From a virus: 41,219 bases of DNA. Of this stretch, positions 33,093 to 40,718 are shown one piece after another. Within the stretch, counting starts at the first letter, position 1, and the number at the start of each line of letters is the position of its first letter. The stretch is taken from IMG/VR virus record IMGVR_UViG_3300030110_003847, positions 601-41,819 of that record; one strand, given 5' to 3'. The notes beneath the pieces were generated by a model that did no database searches, was not told where the DNA came from, and was given only the letters and a program-made list of their open reading frames with translations. The translations under genes were made by a program, and so were the position numbers.

Positions 33093-33100
33093 TATAACTC

Positions 33101-34519
33101 CTACGCTTTAAAAATACTATAACGTTTTCTTGGTTTCCAATTATCAAATGCTCTTTCCATATGGTCTATAAAATTTTGAGACATAGCCTTTCCACTCATC
33201 ATACTATCATCACTCATAACAAACTCGTGTCCTTTTTTACCACATTCATCTCTTTCTTCTTTTTCCATATCATACCACTCTTTAATCATATCAGCTGCGT
33301 CATCAAATCTACATCTATCATCAAATATGTAAGGTGTTTGTGGTGAACCTACCAATGCTCTATTTGAAGGCCATACTGGTTTTACCCACTCGCCCCAAGT
33401 CAAATCTACATTGTCTTTCCATTTTCTATCATCGTGCAATGATTTTATTTCTTTATAATCTTCTGAAGTTAAAAGTTCATTTGTATAACCACTTTTATCA
33501 TCATTATGTTTTTTCAAACGAAACCCACATTGGTCTTGTAATCCACCTGTAACATTTACTATGATTGGTGTTCCTGCAATTAAAGACTCACAAGTACCTA
33601 AACCAAATCCTTCGTTAGATGCAATATTTATTGTTACATCTGCCATATTATATAAATAATTTAATTGATTTGGTTCTAACTTTTTATCACTAAAATATAC
33701 TTTACAATCAGGAGCTATGACTCTTGCAACCTCAGGTAAATCAGTTCCATTATCATCAATTGGTTGAGTATGCATTAACAAAGCACATTTATCAGCTTCT
33801 TCTTTAGGTAACATATCACAAAATGTTTTAAATGCTAACACTATATCACCAGGCATTTTTCTTCTTATATTTCTATTGTTATAAAGTAAAATAAACTCAA
33901 CGTTATCATCTGTGAGTTGTTTTCTCATCCCTTGCATTTCTTTATACTCTTTATCAAATACAGATATCGGATAAAAATCTTTGTCATTTACACCGTGTGG
34001 TAAATAAGTAGAATCCCAATTAGTTCTTGGTTTGTTTGTGCAAACATCATCTACAATAGCAACGGTCTGTTTAGAAATATTCATAATCAAATCACAAGAT
34101 TCATAAAACCATTGATTGTAGTTTGGTGCTGGCCAATCATCCCAAATATTATAATAAAATATTGGTATCTCTTGTCGTATCTCGTGTTCCATTTCATACA
34201 ACCAACCCCAAAATCTTGGGTCTGTATAGTGTAAGATTGCATCTGGCTTTTCGTGTGACATCACACTTCTTAAAAGATCAGAAGTTCCATATCCATTAAC
34301 AGGATATATTGTTAAACTAGCATCTTTTACACCTGTTTCCTCAGCACAAGTTTCATTCATATTAACAACTTTTCCAGCTTCAGGATGTTTTATTGCTCCA
34401 CCAATCTGAACCCAATCGTATTTATCTACTGTTCCAAGAACAAATTCCTTAGACATTGTTCCAACACCAGATGACATTCTTAAATCATCTGCGAGTAATA
34501 AAATCTTTTTCTTAGACAT
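33101..34519 (-). CDS. GT-B glycosyltransferase, family 4-like
   Basis: The 472-residue protein starts ILLLADDLRMSSGVGTMS, contains LPHGVNDKDFYP, LLYNNRNIRRKMPGDIV and the donor-site motif NEGFGLGTCESLIAGTPIIVN (E-x7-E again). The C-terminal helix ends with a basic tail (WKPRKRYSIFKA). It is the first gene of the sugar island, 7 nt after the conserved 78-residue phage gene, and has AGAGG before the ATG. It differs well beyond recent duplication from the family 4 enzyme that follows. Confidence 0.8.
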   Translation of the reverse strand: MSKKKILLLADDLRMSSGVGTMSKEFVLGTVDKYDWVQIGGAIKHPEAGKVVNMNETCAEETGVKDASLTIYPVNGYGTSDLLRSVMSHEKPDAILHYTDPRFWGWLYEMEHEIRQEIPIFYYNIWDDWPAPNYNQWFYESCDLIMNISKQTVAIVDDVCTNKPRTNWDSTYLPHGVNDKDFYPISVFDKEYKEMQGMRKQLTDDNVEFILLYNNRNIRRKMPGDIVLAFKTFCDMLPKEEADKCALLMHTQPIDDNGTDLPEVARVIAPDCKVYFSDKKLEPNQLNYLYNMADVTINIASNEGFGLGTCESLIAGTPIIVNVTGGLQDQCGFRLKKHNDDKSGYTNELLTSEDYKEIKSLHDDRKWKDNVDLTWGEWVKPVWPSNRALVGSPQTPYIFDDRCRFDDAADMIKEWYDMEKEERDECGKKGHEFVMSDDSMMSGKAMSQNFIDHMERAFDNWKPRKRYSIFKA

Positions 34520-34526
34520 ATAACCT

Positions 34527-34763
34527 CTAATCGTTTAGTATTTTTTTATCATTTATCGATATATCAAAATAATCTAACATTTCTAATTTGTCGTGATAAC
34601 TTGACATCTTTTCCAACTCACCCTCAATAGTCTCCATTAAATCAGGATGTTCTCCCACTCCAACAGAATTGTTTAGTAAATTTTCTACATTTATACGATG
34701 TTTTTCAACTTGTGCTTTAAAATGTAGTTTACTAGCTTGTAATAAATCATCTCTTAAATTCAT
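34527..34763 (-). CDS. Conserved small helical phage protein
   Basis: The 78-residue protein starts NLRDDLLQASKLHFKAQVEKHRINVENLL and contains VGEHPDLMETIEGELEKMSSYHDKL. It is almost all helix and acidic at the end. I recall near-identical openings in other marine T4-like phages, always unannotated. GGGAG lies upstream, and the start overlaps the previous stop as ATGA. It marks the border between core phage genes and the sugar island. Confidence 0.65.
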   Translation of the reverse strand: MNLRDDLLQASKLHFKAQVEKHRINVENLLNNSVGVGEHPDLMETIEGELEKMSSYHDKLEMLDYFDISINDKKILND

Positions 34764-34951
34764 AACCTACTCCCACTTGGTATTAATTTGTCATAAGATT
34801 GTATTTTTTCTTTAAAATTTGTATCTAAAACATATAAATCCATTGAACGATTTACTAATTTTTGTAGTGTAAACTCATCATCTAATGTATTTGCTTTAAA
34901 ATTCTTATATAACTCTTTCAGTATCTTTACTGATGTTAATTTGTAATTCAT
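34760..34951 (-). CDS. Small protein, possible ribbon-helix-helix type
   Basis: The ATG at 34951 is chosen: AGAGG lies 6 nt upstream, whereas the in-frame ATG 21 nt earlier has no binding site and sits in an AT repeat. The 63-residue product reads MNYKLTSVKILKELYKNFK, then FTLQKLVNRSMDLYV, then a short acidic tail. A strand followed by two helices with TLQKLVNRSM in the second helix is reminiscent of Arc/MetJ-type repressors, but this is a fold guess. A role in phage gene control would fit the small size. Confidence 0.55.
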   Translation of the reverse strand: MNYKLTSVKILKELYKNFKANTLDDEFTLQKLVNRSMDLYVLDTNFKEKIQSYDKLIPSGSRL

Positions 34952-34963
34952 ATAAAACCTCTG

Positions 34964-34977
34964 TATATACATATATA
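34964..34977 (-). promoter_or_regulatory. AT-rich 14-bp element shared with the gp45 leader
   Basis: The 14-mer TATATACATATATA (plus strand) occurs here, 13 nt before the start of the 63-residue gene, and again at 40731-40744, before gp45. It might be a regulator-binding site or the -10 region of a phage-type promoter. In so AT-rich a genome chance is possible. Confidence 0.25.
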
Positions 34978-34985
34978 AATATATA

Positions 34986-35399
34986 CTAATTTAATATTTT
35001 AACTAATTTTTTTTCATTTTTAGCATATTCTACTGTGCTCATTGTACCTCTTGATTCAACTCCATCTGGAATAAATGCTATAACTATATCACTATATTCT
35101 GCAATTTGTTTGTTTCGTTTGAAATAATTTGAAACATAATATGGTTTATTGTATTCGGTTGCTGGATATTTACAATGCATATTCCAAGTATAGTGTGATG
35201 GTGGAAACTCTACGTAATTCATATCAAACTCTAATGCAAACTTTTTAGCAAAACCATCTACACCCTCACGTTGACCACCACTTACTATCTCTACCATATC
35301 ACCGTGTTTTTCTTTTATTTCAAATATTAAATCTTTTATTCTTTTCTTGTTGGTATAAACTCTACTACCAACTATACCCACCTTAATCTTCGTAGTCAT
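34986..35399 (-). CDS. SLOG/DprA-like nucleotide-binding protein (DUF2493-like)
   Basis: The 137-residue protein has VGIVGSR near the start, IVSGGQREGVDGFAKKFALE and a C-terminal SRGTMSTVEYA, with FPPS and RNKQIAEYSDIVIAF between. These are the glycine-rich loops and Asp/Glu positions of the SLOG (YspA/DprA-related) Rossmann fold. Such proteins bind nucleotides or nucleic acid ends and are frequent in phages. The role here is unknown; DNA metabolism fits the neighbours. It overlaps the previous gene by 17 nt. Confidence 0.75.
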   Translation of the reverse strand: MTTKIKVGIVGSRVYTNKKRIKDLIFEIKEKHGDMVEIVSGGQREGVDGFAKKFALEFDMNYVEFPPSHYTWNMHCKYPATEYNKPYYVSNYFKRNKQIAEYSDIVIAFIPDGVESRGTMSTVEYAKNEKKLVKILN

Positions 35400-35805
35400 T
35401 TCTTTTTTGTTTTTTTAATGGTTTTTCTGAAGTGGTAAATTTAGCTACTTCATAAAAATTTTGTAATCCATTCAATATGTTTTGTTTATAGTTGTAAGTA
35501 AATTGGAATCTTTTATTTCTATTATAATCTTCTCCACTTGGCATTATATCAAACCATATAAAATCATTTGGTTTAATTTCAGAACCCTGTTTAACAACAG
35601 TTTTAAAAGATAGTTTATCTTCCCATCTCATTAAAAAATCTTTTAAATCTTTACTGTCTATTTCACCTTCATCAAACCATAAGTATAACATAACTGCTAT
35701 ATGTAACTTATTATGAATATCATCAATTTTCTCCATAACCTTTGATTCAATTTCAGCATTAATAAAATCAGTTAATTTTAATCTGAGACTTAATTTAGTT
35801 GTCAT
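35383..35805 (-). CDS. Hypothetical phage protein (140 aa)
   Basis: The 140-residue protein has a helical first half (IESKVMEKIDDIHNKLHIAVMLYLWF), a DLKDFLMRWEDKL segment, and a strand-rich second half with FIWFDIMPSGEDYNRNKRF. The C-terminus is basic (KPLKKQKRND). AGGAG lies upstream of the ATG, which shares its first base with the nuclease TAA. It may be a partner of the PD-(D/E)XK nuclease just upstream, but I do not recognise the family. Confidence 0.5.
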   Translation of the reverse strand: MTTKLSLRLKLTDFINAEIESKVMEKIDDIHNKLHIAVMLYLWFDEGEIDSKDLKDFLMRWEDKLSFKTVVKQGSEIKPNDFIWFDIMPSGEDYNRNKRFQFTYNYKQNILNGLQNFYEVAKFTTSEKPLKKQKRNDYED

Positions 35806-36668
35806 TATTTAACTCCTGCGTCACAATGTTCTGTTTGATTAAATTCACAAAATCTACAATTCTTTTTAGATGGTTGTTTAATATAATTATGTTCTAAATT
35901 ATATTCTCCGTTAATAAAAGATTCATCTAAAAACTGATTTAAATTATTCATTAACTTATTTATACTTGGTTTACCACTAGCTGGTTGGAATGTCTGAACC
36001 CTACGTTGTGGAAAATCTACCTTTTCATACAACTTACGTTTCACGATAAAGTATTCCACATCAATTTTATCTACTGGAATATCGTGTTGTGCACTATAAA
36101 AATGTTTATACAATAATAGTTGGTCTGTCTTACTCTTATCAGCTTTCATATACTTATTCCAACCCATTGTAGAGGTCTTGATATCTATAATCTTATATCT
36201 ATCTCTAACACTATCGTAGATTATGACATCAATGTACCCAATAAACTTAATCTCATTTGGTAAGTCATAATCAACAGGCACTTCTATACCAACTAACTCA
36301 TAACCTTTTTTACTGAAATACATACCACGTTTCTTTTTAAACCACTCTAATATCAACAATCCGTGATTATAAAATTCTTCCATATCGTGTTGCTCACAAA
36401 ATACTTCACCACCATTTCTTTCCATAATTTGAGTATAGTTTGTTTTCATCCTATGTAACAACATTTTTTCCATAGGAAGAGCATCAGCTGTCTTAATAGT
36501 ATCATTATACATTACTGTAAGATATGTTTGTAATACTTCGTGCATACTTGTACCAAAAAGGGTATGTATGCTATCTGTAAACTCACCCAACTTATCAATG
36601 TAATTAAGTTTCCACTTATATGGACACGTAACCCATTGATTGTATTGACTATAACTTATTCGTTTCAT
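35805..36668 (-). CDS. Cas4/AddB-like PD-(D/E)XK exonuclease with 4Fe-4S site
   Basis: ATG at 36668 is preferred (ATGA overlap with the upstream stop; GGGGA before it), giving 287 residues. RISYSQYNQWVTCPYKW carries Cys15, and the C-terminus has CRFCEFNQTEHC (C271, C274, C282). Together these are the four-Cys iron-sulfur clasp of the Cas4/AddB family. The nuclease site is GIEV (E129), YIDV (D147) and DIK (D162, K164), followed by a QLLLY motif (QxxxY). The enzyme should degrade or resect DNA ends in phage recombination and replication. No CRISPR genes are near. Confidence 0.85.
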   Translation of the reverse strand: MKRISYSQYNQWVTCPYKWKLNYIDKLGEFTDSIHTLFGTSMHEVLQTYLTVMYNDTIKTADALPMEKMLLHRMKTNYTQIMERNGGEVFCEQHDMEEFYNHGLLILEWFKKKRGMYFSKKGYELVGIEVPVDYDLPNEIKFIGYIDVIIYDSVRDRYKIIDIKTSTMGWNKYMKADKSKTDQLLLYKHFYSAQHDIPVDKIDVEYFIVKRKLYEKVDFPQRRVQTFQPASGKPSINKLMNNLNQFLDESFINGEYNLEHNYIKQPSKKNCRFCEFNQTEHCDAGVK

Positions 36669-37060
36669 TTTCCCCACTTATCACGACCAACGATTGTTGC
36701 CATAATTCCGTAATTTGAAACATCAAGATACGCATCTTCTAATGGTTCATCTTTAACTGCTGACTCCCTATCGTTCAGTAATAAAGTTTTTACTCGTTGT
36801 AGTTTATCATTCATACGAAACCATAAACCTGTAAGTGATAACTTTATTTCTTCTGGTGTTTGTAATTGTGTACCAACCGAAATATTACCTGGCCCATAGT
36901 CGTGTTGTTTATGTAAGAACAATTCGTATTGTTCTCGTTGTATTTTTTTGAACTCTTCTGTCATCTCCGGCCACTCACGTTCCATTTTTTCAACTACTGT
37001 CAATTCAGTATCATTTTTAGCATACTTATTTACAGTATTTGAATCTTTTATAACTTCCAT
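36665..37060 (-). CDS. Nucleotide modification-associated domain 1 protein (DUF1599)
   Basis: The 131-residue protein shows the conserved pieces of the Nmad1/DUF1599 family: HKQHDYGPGNIS (50-61), FRMNDKLQR (81-89), and DEPLEDAYLDVSNYGI (104-119). The family is found in phages next to DNA base-modification or nucleotide-pool genes; the reaction is not established to my knowledge. It is the first gene after the promoter at 37086-37115, with AGGAA before the ATG, so it is likely expressed early. A Mom-like gene lies 2 kb upstream. Confidence 0.75.
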   Translation of the reverse strand: MEVIKDSNTVNKYAKNDTELTVVEKMEREWPEMTEEFKKIQREQYELFLHKQHDYGPGNISVGTQLQTPEEIKLSLTGLWFRMNDKLQRVKTLLLNDRESAVKDEPLEDAYLDVSNYGIMATIVGRDKWGK

Positions 37061-37085
37061 ATTATATTCCTAATTTACATACCTG

Positions 37086-37115
37086 AATATACGAATAAAA
37101 TCGTATACAAGTCAA
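37086..37115 (-). promoter_or_regulatory. Sigma70-like (probably early) promoter, twin of the one at 2333
   Basis: On the minus strand TTGACT (37115-37110), an 18-nt spacer and TATATT (37091-37086) lie in the 60-nt gap between the gp62-like gene and the Nmad1-type gene. The sequence around the -35 box (AATAAAAAGC before it, TTGACTTGTATACG, then TTTTA) matches the promoter at 2333-2362 except for a GC insertion. It would drive the Nmad1, nuclease and following genes, possibly through into the sugar island. Confidence 0.7.
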
Positions 37116-37120
37116 GCTTT

Positions 37121-37639
37121 TTATTCATTTCCTGCTTGATACATACCTGTACTACCAAGTACATTTAAACCAAGAGCTTCTATTTCTTTGGGGTCTACTC
37201 CCCATTTTGTACAGATTTCTCCTAATTCTAACATACCACCCTCAGTAAGCATATACATTTCAATTGCATCATACGCTTCTCTTTTGTTAACATCCATATG
37301 TTTTGCAACAACGTCAATTAACCATTTTGGATAATTCATATTATTCTTTCCCTTTGTATATTTTAACCATTGATTGCCTTTTGGTAAAATATTTGTGTAT
37401 AGTTTATACAACTCTTTAGGCTTCAAGTTATATTTTTGTAATTCATTTACTAATTCAACCCACTCCATCTTCATAGATAAGAATCTGTGAGTCATAAAGT
37501 TAGACCAAGACTTTTTATCTTCGTCTGATATTTCTTCCCAATAATTAGGACTTTGAACCGCTGTTATCTGTTTGATGTGGTCGAATAGACTCTTCTTTTT
37601 TACCAAAGATTTTTTCGTATTTCTTTTCCCACTCTTCAT
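37121..37639 (-). CDS. Clamp loader small subunit, gp62-like
   Basis: The 172-residue helical protein reads SLFDHIKQITAVQSPNYW, then NFMTHRFLSMKMEWVELVNEL, then LPKGNQWLKY and YPKWLIDVVAKHM. These Trp- and Lys-rich helices match gp62-type clamp-loader small subunits of marine T4-like phages, which join gp44 to form the loader that opens gp45. Its place in the gp45-gp44-gp62 gene set supports the call. The ATG at 37639 lies 95 nt inside the 57-residue gene upstream in another frame and has only a weak binding site. A TTG at 37606 is an alternative. Confidence 0.75.
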   Translation of the reverse strand: MKSGKRNTKKSLVKKKSLFDHIKQITAVQSPNYWEEISDEDKKSWSNFMTHRFLSMKMEWVELVNELQKYNLKPKELYKLYTNILPKGNQWLKYTKGKNNMNYPKWLIDVVAKHMDVNKREAYDAIEMYMLTEGGMLELGEICTKWGVDPKEIEALGLNVLGSTGMYQAGNE

Positions 37640-37718
37640 AACTTATACCAACTCTCGGTGAATCCCCTTTTCCAGCAGAGGATTTGTTATTAAATATTGT
37701 TTTTCTTTTCTCACTCAT
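37545..37718 (-). CDS. Conserved small phage protein (57 aa) overlapping gp62
   Basis: A 57-residue frame begins MSEKRKTIFNN, has the conserved-looking centre SAGKGDSPRVGISYEEW and continues EKKYEKIFGKK. I recall GKGD-x-PR with a following Y-x(4-6)-Y-x-x-IFGK pattern as a very common, unexplained small protein of T4-like phages. It starts by ATGA overlap with the zinc-ribbon gene and overlaps the gp62-like frame by 95 nt, so a short stretch of DNA codes for two proteins. Confidence 0.7.
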   Translation of the reverse strand: MSEKRKTIFNNKSSAGKGDSPRVGISYEEWEKKYEKIFGKKEESIRPHQTDNSGSKS

Positions 37719-38002
37719 ATGTCCAAACGAGGAAAACCAGTTGACTTTGTTTCTTCTTCTAAACCTGAACCCTCTAAGAATCCTTCAGCTACTTTACCAC
37801 AATTTCCACAACTATATACTTGAACAGGAACTAAAGCTTCTTGACCATTTGGTGAAACTATAGCGGACAACTTTTTCAAGATGAACGATGTTATAAATAA
37901 ATAGTTATTACAATCACTACATTTAATAGTGTCTGCTTGTTTTAAATCAACTTGTACTTGTCGTTTTGGTTTTTTAATATTTCCCTTTGGATGCATACTC
38001 AT
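37715..38002 (-). CDS. Zinc-ribbon phage protein
   Basis: The 95-residue protein has CSDC (28-31) and CGNC (65-68), a two-knuckle zinc ribbon separated by a strand-turn-strand with VSPNGQEALVPVQVYS. Similar small zinc proteins sit near the clamp loader in marine T4-like phages as far as I recall. It could bind DNA or a replication protein. Both junctions are ATGA overlaps. Confidence 0.65.
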   Translation of the reverse strand: MSMHPKGNIKKPKRQVQVDLKQADTIKCSDCNNYLFITSFILKKLSAIVSPNGQEALVPVQVYSCGNCGKVAEGFLEGSGLEEETKSTGFPRLDI

Positions 38003-38313
38003 TTTTGCAAGTCCTTATTAATATCTTCTAATTCCATTTTTAGTTTACGTAACTCTTCTTGAACTGTTTTAGGCATCTTTTTCTTTTCATACCTATCTTC
38101 AAGTTTCCAAATACGTTCTTGTAGAGCATTAGCTCTATCTTTTAGAATTTTTACGTCAAGTCTCTTTTCAACTTTTTGAACTTTCTGTTCTACTTTTTTT
38201 ACTTGTTGGTCTTTAGCGTATCGGTTATCTACCGTGAATGCTGTACCAACTAATGTGGTTAGTGCGATTAAAAAACCTACAATGGTTTTAAATCCAGTAC
38301 TATCTAATTTCAT
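37999..38313 (-). CDS. Small membrane-anchored coiled-coil protein
   Basis: The 104-residue protein has one hydrophobic segment at residues 9-28 (FKTIVGFLIALTTLVGTAF), followed by a highly charged helix (about 35-102) with heptad spacing, for example VEQKVQKVEKRLDVKIL. This is a bitopic membrane protein with a long coiled coil. It sits between gp44 and the zinc protein. The shape resembles phage spanins or membrane tethers, but the location in the replication module makes lysis doubtful. GGAG precedes the ATG. Confidence 0.65.
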   Translation of the reverse strand: MKLDSTGFKTIVGFLIALTTLVGTAFTVDNRYAKDQQVKKVEQKVQKVEKRLDVKILKDRANALQERIWKLEDRYEKKKMPKTVQEELRKLKMELEDINKDLQK

Positions 38314-39224
38314 TTTATAACTCCTAATAGTTCTATTAACATAGCCATTACATTTATTTCTTTATCAACTACCTGACTATCCGATAGTTCATATCTTGCA
38401 ATAATTAAAATACATTCTGCTACGTGACCTTTACCATAACCATCTACCTCATCATATAATAAACGAAACAAGTCAGCATAGTCTGTAATCTTATTGTCTG
38501 ACAATAATTGTCTGATTTGATTGAATGCGTTTTTTTTATTTTGTGTTTCTAAAATCTTTAATAATTTTAATTTATAATCATTCTGTATAATACTTGATGT
38601 ATCTAATTTAAGTTTACCCTTAACCACGTTTCTTTGAGCTGAGTTTATCACTCTACGAATATCAGGATAACCACTCTCTACTAATACTTTGATATCTTCA
38701 GGACTATCTATTACATTTTCTTGTAATAGAATGTTATGAAGGTGTTTTGCAACTTCAGTTTTAGATGGTGGAATAATCTGAAATGATTGACATCTACTTT
38801 GTATTGGGTCAATAATTCTCTCTACATAATTACAAGTCAAGATAAACCTACAATGTTTACTAAAGGTTTCCATAAGGTTACGTAAAGCTGCTTGTGCGTT
38901 AGGTGTAATATAATCACACTCATCTAAGATAATCACTTTCATATCCTTGAAACCAATTGTAGATGCAAAATTTTTAACTTTAGTTCTAACAGTATCTACA
39001 TTGTTTTCATCACTTGCATTTATATATAGATAATCACATTCTATATTATTAACCAATAGTTTTGCGAGGGTTGTCTTACCTGTGCCAGCCTTTCCAAATA
39101 ATAAAAGATGTGGTAAGTCTCCACTCTCCAAATACACAGATACTTTACTTTTTAAATGTTCATTTCCAATGTAAGTATCTAACGTGGTTGGCCGATATTT
39201 TTCTACCCAAAGAGTATTACTCAT
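38310..39224 (-). CDS. 44: Clamp loader ATPase large subunit, gp44
   Basis: The 304-residue AAA+ protein has Walker A GKAGTGKTT (44-52), Walker B VIILDECD (97-104), sensor 1 FILTCNY (127-133) and the arginine-finger SRC (143-145), as in T4 gp44 and RFC small subunits. It loads the gp45 ring onto primed DNA using ATP. Length matches T4 gp44 (319). AAGGA precedes the ATG, which overlaps the Mom-like gene by 8 nt. It is adjacent to gp45 but separated from it by that gene, which is not so in T4. Confidence 0.95.
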   Translation of the reverse strand: MSNTLWVEKYRPTTLDTYIGNEHLKSKVSVYLESGDLPHLLLFGKAGTGKTTLAKLLVNNIECDYLYINASDENNVDTVRTKVKNFASTIGFKDMKVIILDECDYITPNAQAALRNLMETFSKHCRFILTCNYVERIIDPIQSRCQSFQIIPPSKTEVAKHLHNILLQENVIDSPEDIKVLVESGYPDIRRVINSAQRNVVKGKLKLDTSSIIQNDYKLKLLKILETQNKKNAFNQIRQLLSDNKITDYADLFRLLYDEVDGYGKGHVAECILIIARYELSDSQVVDKEINVMAMLIELLGVIK

Positions 39225-39990
39225 AAAATCCTTTTTGTTCTACTTTAAATTCTTCTATTTCTAATTGACTTGAACTAACTTTTGGATAAGTTAGTTTTGG
39301 ATGTTTTAATGTATTAATAAATAGTTTGTTTTCTTTCTTACTACCAATAAAATATACGTATCTATGTTTTTCAGGTTCTCGCATTCTCCAAAAAGTATCA
39401 CCAATCGCTTTCTTTAACTTCTCAATGTTATGACTACCAAATCTTGAAAATACAGTTCTACTATGTATCCACGAATAAGGTTCTTTTGTTAGAGACACAG
39501 AATAGTTTGGCATCAAATTTAAACCCTCTCCTTGATAAATCCAATTAGTAGCTTGATAAATACCACCAGCGTGTCTTTGTGCTGGGTCTGCATATGATAT
39601 TAAAACTTTTATATCTTTTGCATTTTCTTTTAACCACTTAAATGATTGTGATATTGAATATGATTCTATATTCTTACCATAACCATCGTGAATAAAAAGC
39701 CTTGTTAGTTCTAAAATATTGTCCGTGTCTAATATAGACTCATCTTTAAAAATAGAACCAACAACACTTCTACCGACTGGATAACCATATGACATACAAC
39801 CTATAAGTTGTTCATCTACATCATCAAAAAACTTGTGTTGTTTTCCTGTCTGATAAAATATACCTAATGCATATCTACAAGATGAAAATGAATGACTATA
39901 ATGATATTTCTTTATTATCTTTTTAGCTAAAGATTTTGGTATCTCTCTTAGAGAAACTTTTGAAGTATCACAAGTTTCAATCTTGTTCAC
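39217..39990 (-). CDS. Mom-like GNAT-fold DNA-modification protein
   Basis: GTG at 39990 is the likely start (TTG at 39999 is possible); about 257 aa. The acetyltransferase-like core has LIGCMSYGYP, ELTRLFI (94-100), and the signature SYADPAQRHAGGIYQATNW (132-150), followed by IYQG. This is close to the conserved SDP...G-IYQA-N region of Mom-family proteins. A C-terminal HRYVYFIGSKKENK element recurs in phage members. Mu Mom modifies adenine in DNA and thereby blocks restriction. Whether this protein modifies DNA is not known. It lies between gp45 and gp44, overlapping both, so it is expressed with the replisome. Confidence 0.7.
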   Translation of the reverse strand: MNKIETCDTSKVSLREIPKSLAKKIIKKYHYSHSFSSCRYALGIFYQTGKQHKFFDDVDEQLIGCMSYGYPVGRSVVGSIFKDESILDTDNILELTRLFIHDGYGKNIESYSISQSFKWLKENAKDIKVLISYADPAQRHAGGIYQATNWIYQGEGLNLMPNYSVSLTKEPYSWIHSRTVFSRFGSHNIEKLKKAIGDTFWRMREPEKHRYVYFIGSKKENKLFINTLKHPKLTYPKVSSSQLEIEEFKVEQKGFYE

Positions 39991-40702
39991 TCGTTCCAAC
40001 TAACCAATATGTTGATGTGAAATCGTCTACTTTGAAATTAATTTTAGCTAAACCTTGACTACTAATTTCTAAGGTAGCACTTTCACATTCTTTATTAGCA
40101 CTTAATACTTCTTTAAATAAGTTTGCATTAAAAGACACATTCTCAATATCAGAAACTTTTGGTGTTGTTACTGGTATTGTAACTCTATTAGTATTAATTG
40201 TAGCGTAACCAATAACTAATTTTGTATCAGTACCATCTGTTATTACTGTAAAGTTATCAGCTTCACTCAATGCAGATTTACCAGAGATAAATTTACTGAT
40301 AAATTGTGGTGTAACATCAATACTTAATTCAAATTCAGGTATTGTTTTCATCTGTGGTGGTTCATTAATAACCGATGTATCACTTAACATATAATTTACA
40401 GCCGATGACCTATCAGTTAATTTTAGTGAAATTGCTTTTTCACCAGATTTAGTTAACGACACACTTACATCATCATCCATAACCGTTAACAACTTTAATA
40501 ATTGTTCTGTATTATAGACACCGATATCAGAATCTTCAAAATTCCATTTGTCCATTGTTAAGTCACCCAACAAAGTTTTATCACCTGATATAAACCTCGT
40601 AGATAACTCTTGTGAACTTGAATTACTATTTAGAACAACAGAATTAACTGTACCGTTTAAGTAGTATTTATTAATGAAACGAACTAGCTTTTGCTTATTC
40701 AT
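39977..40702 (-). CDS. 45: Sliding clamp, gp45
   Basis: The 241-residue protein matches T4 gp45 in length (228) and pattern: an N-terminal LVRFINKYYLNGTV helix-strand and MDKWNFEDSDIGVYNTEQLLKLL, close to the IYDLNGFLGILSLV region. The middle has IDVTPQFISKFISGKSAL, and the C-terminal FTSTYWLVG matches the HANYVVAL strand. It forms a trimeric ring on DNA that holds polymerase and, in T4, activates late transcription. AGGAGAA precedes the ATG. The nearest neighbours, gp43 and gp44, support the call. Confidence 0.9.
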   Translation of the reverse strand: MNKQKLVRFINKYYLNGTVNSVVLNSNSSSQELSTRFISGDKTLLGDLTMDKWNFEDSDIGVYNTEQLLKLLTVMDDDVSVSLTKSGEKAISLKLTDRSSAVNYMLSDTSVINEPPQMKTIPEFELSIDVTPQFISKFISGKSALSEADNFTVITDGTDTKLVIGYATINTNRVTIPVTTPKVSDIENVSFNANLFKEVLSANKECESATLEISSQGLAKINFKVDDFTSTYWLVGTSEQD

Positions 40703-40718
40703 TATAACATTCTCCTAT

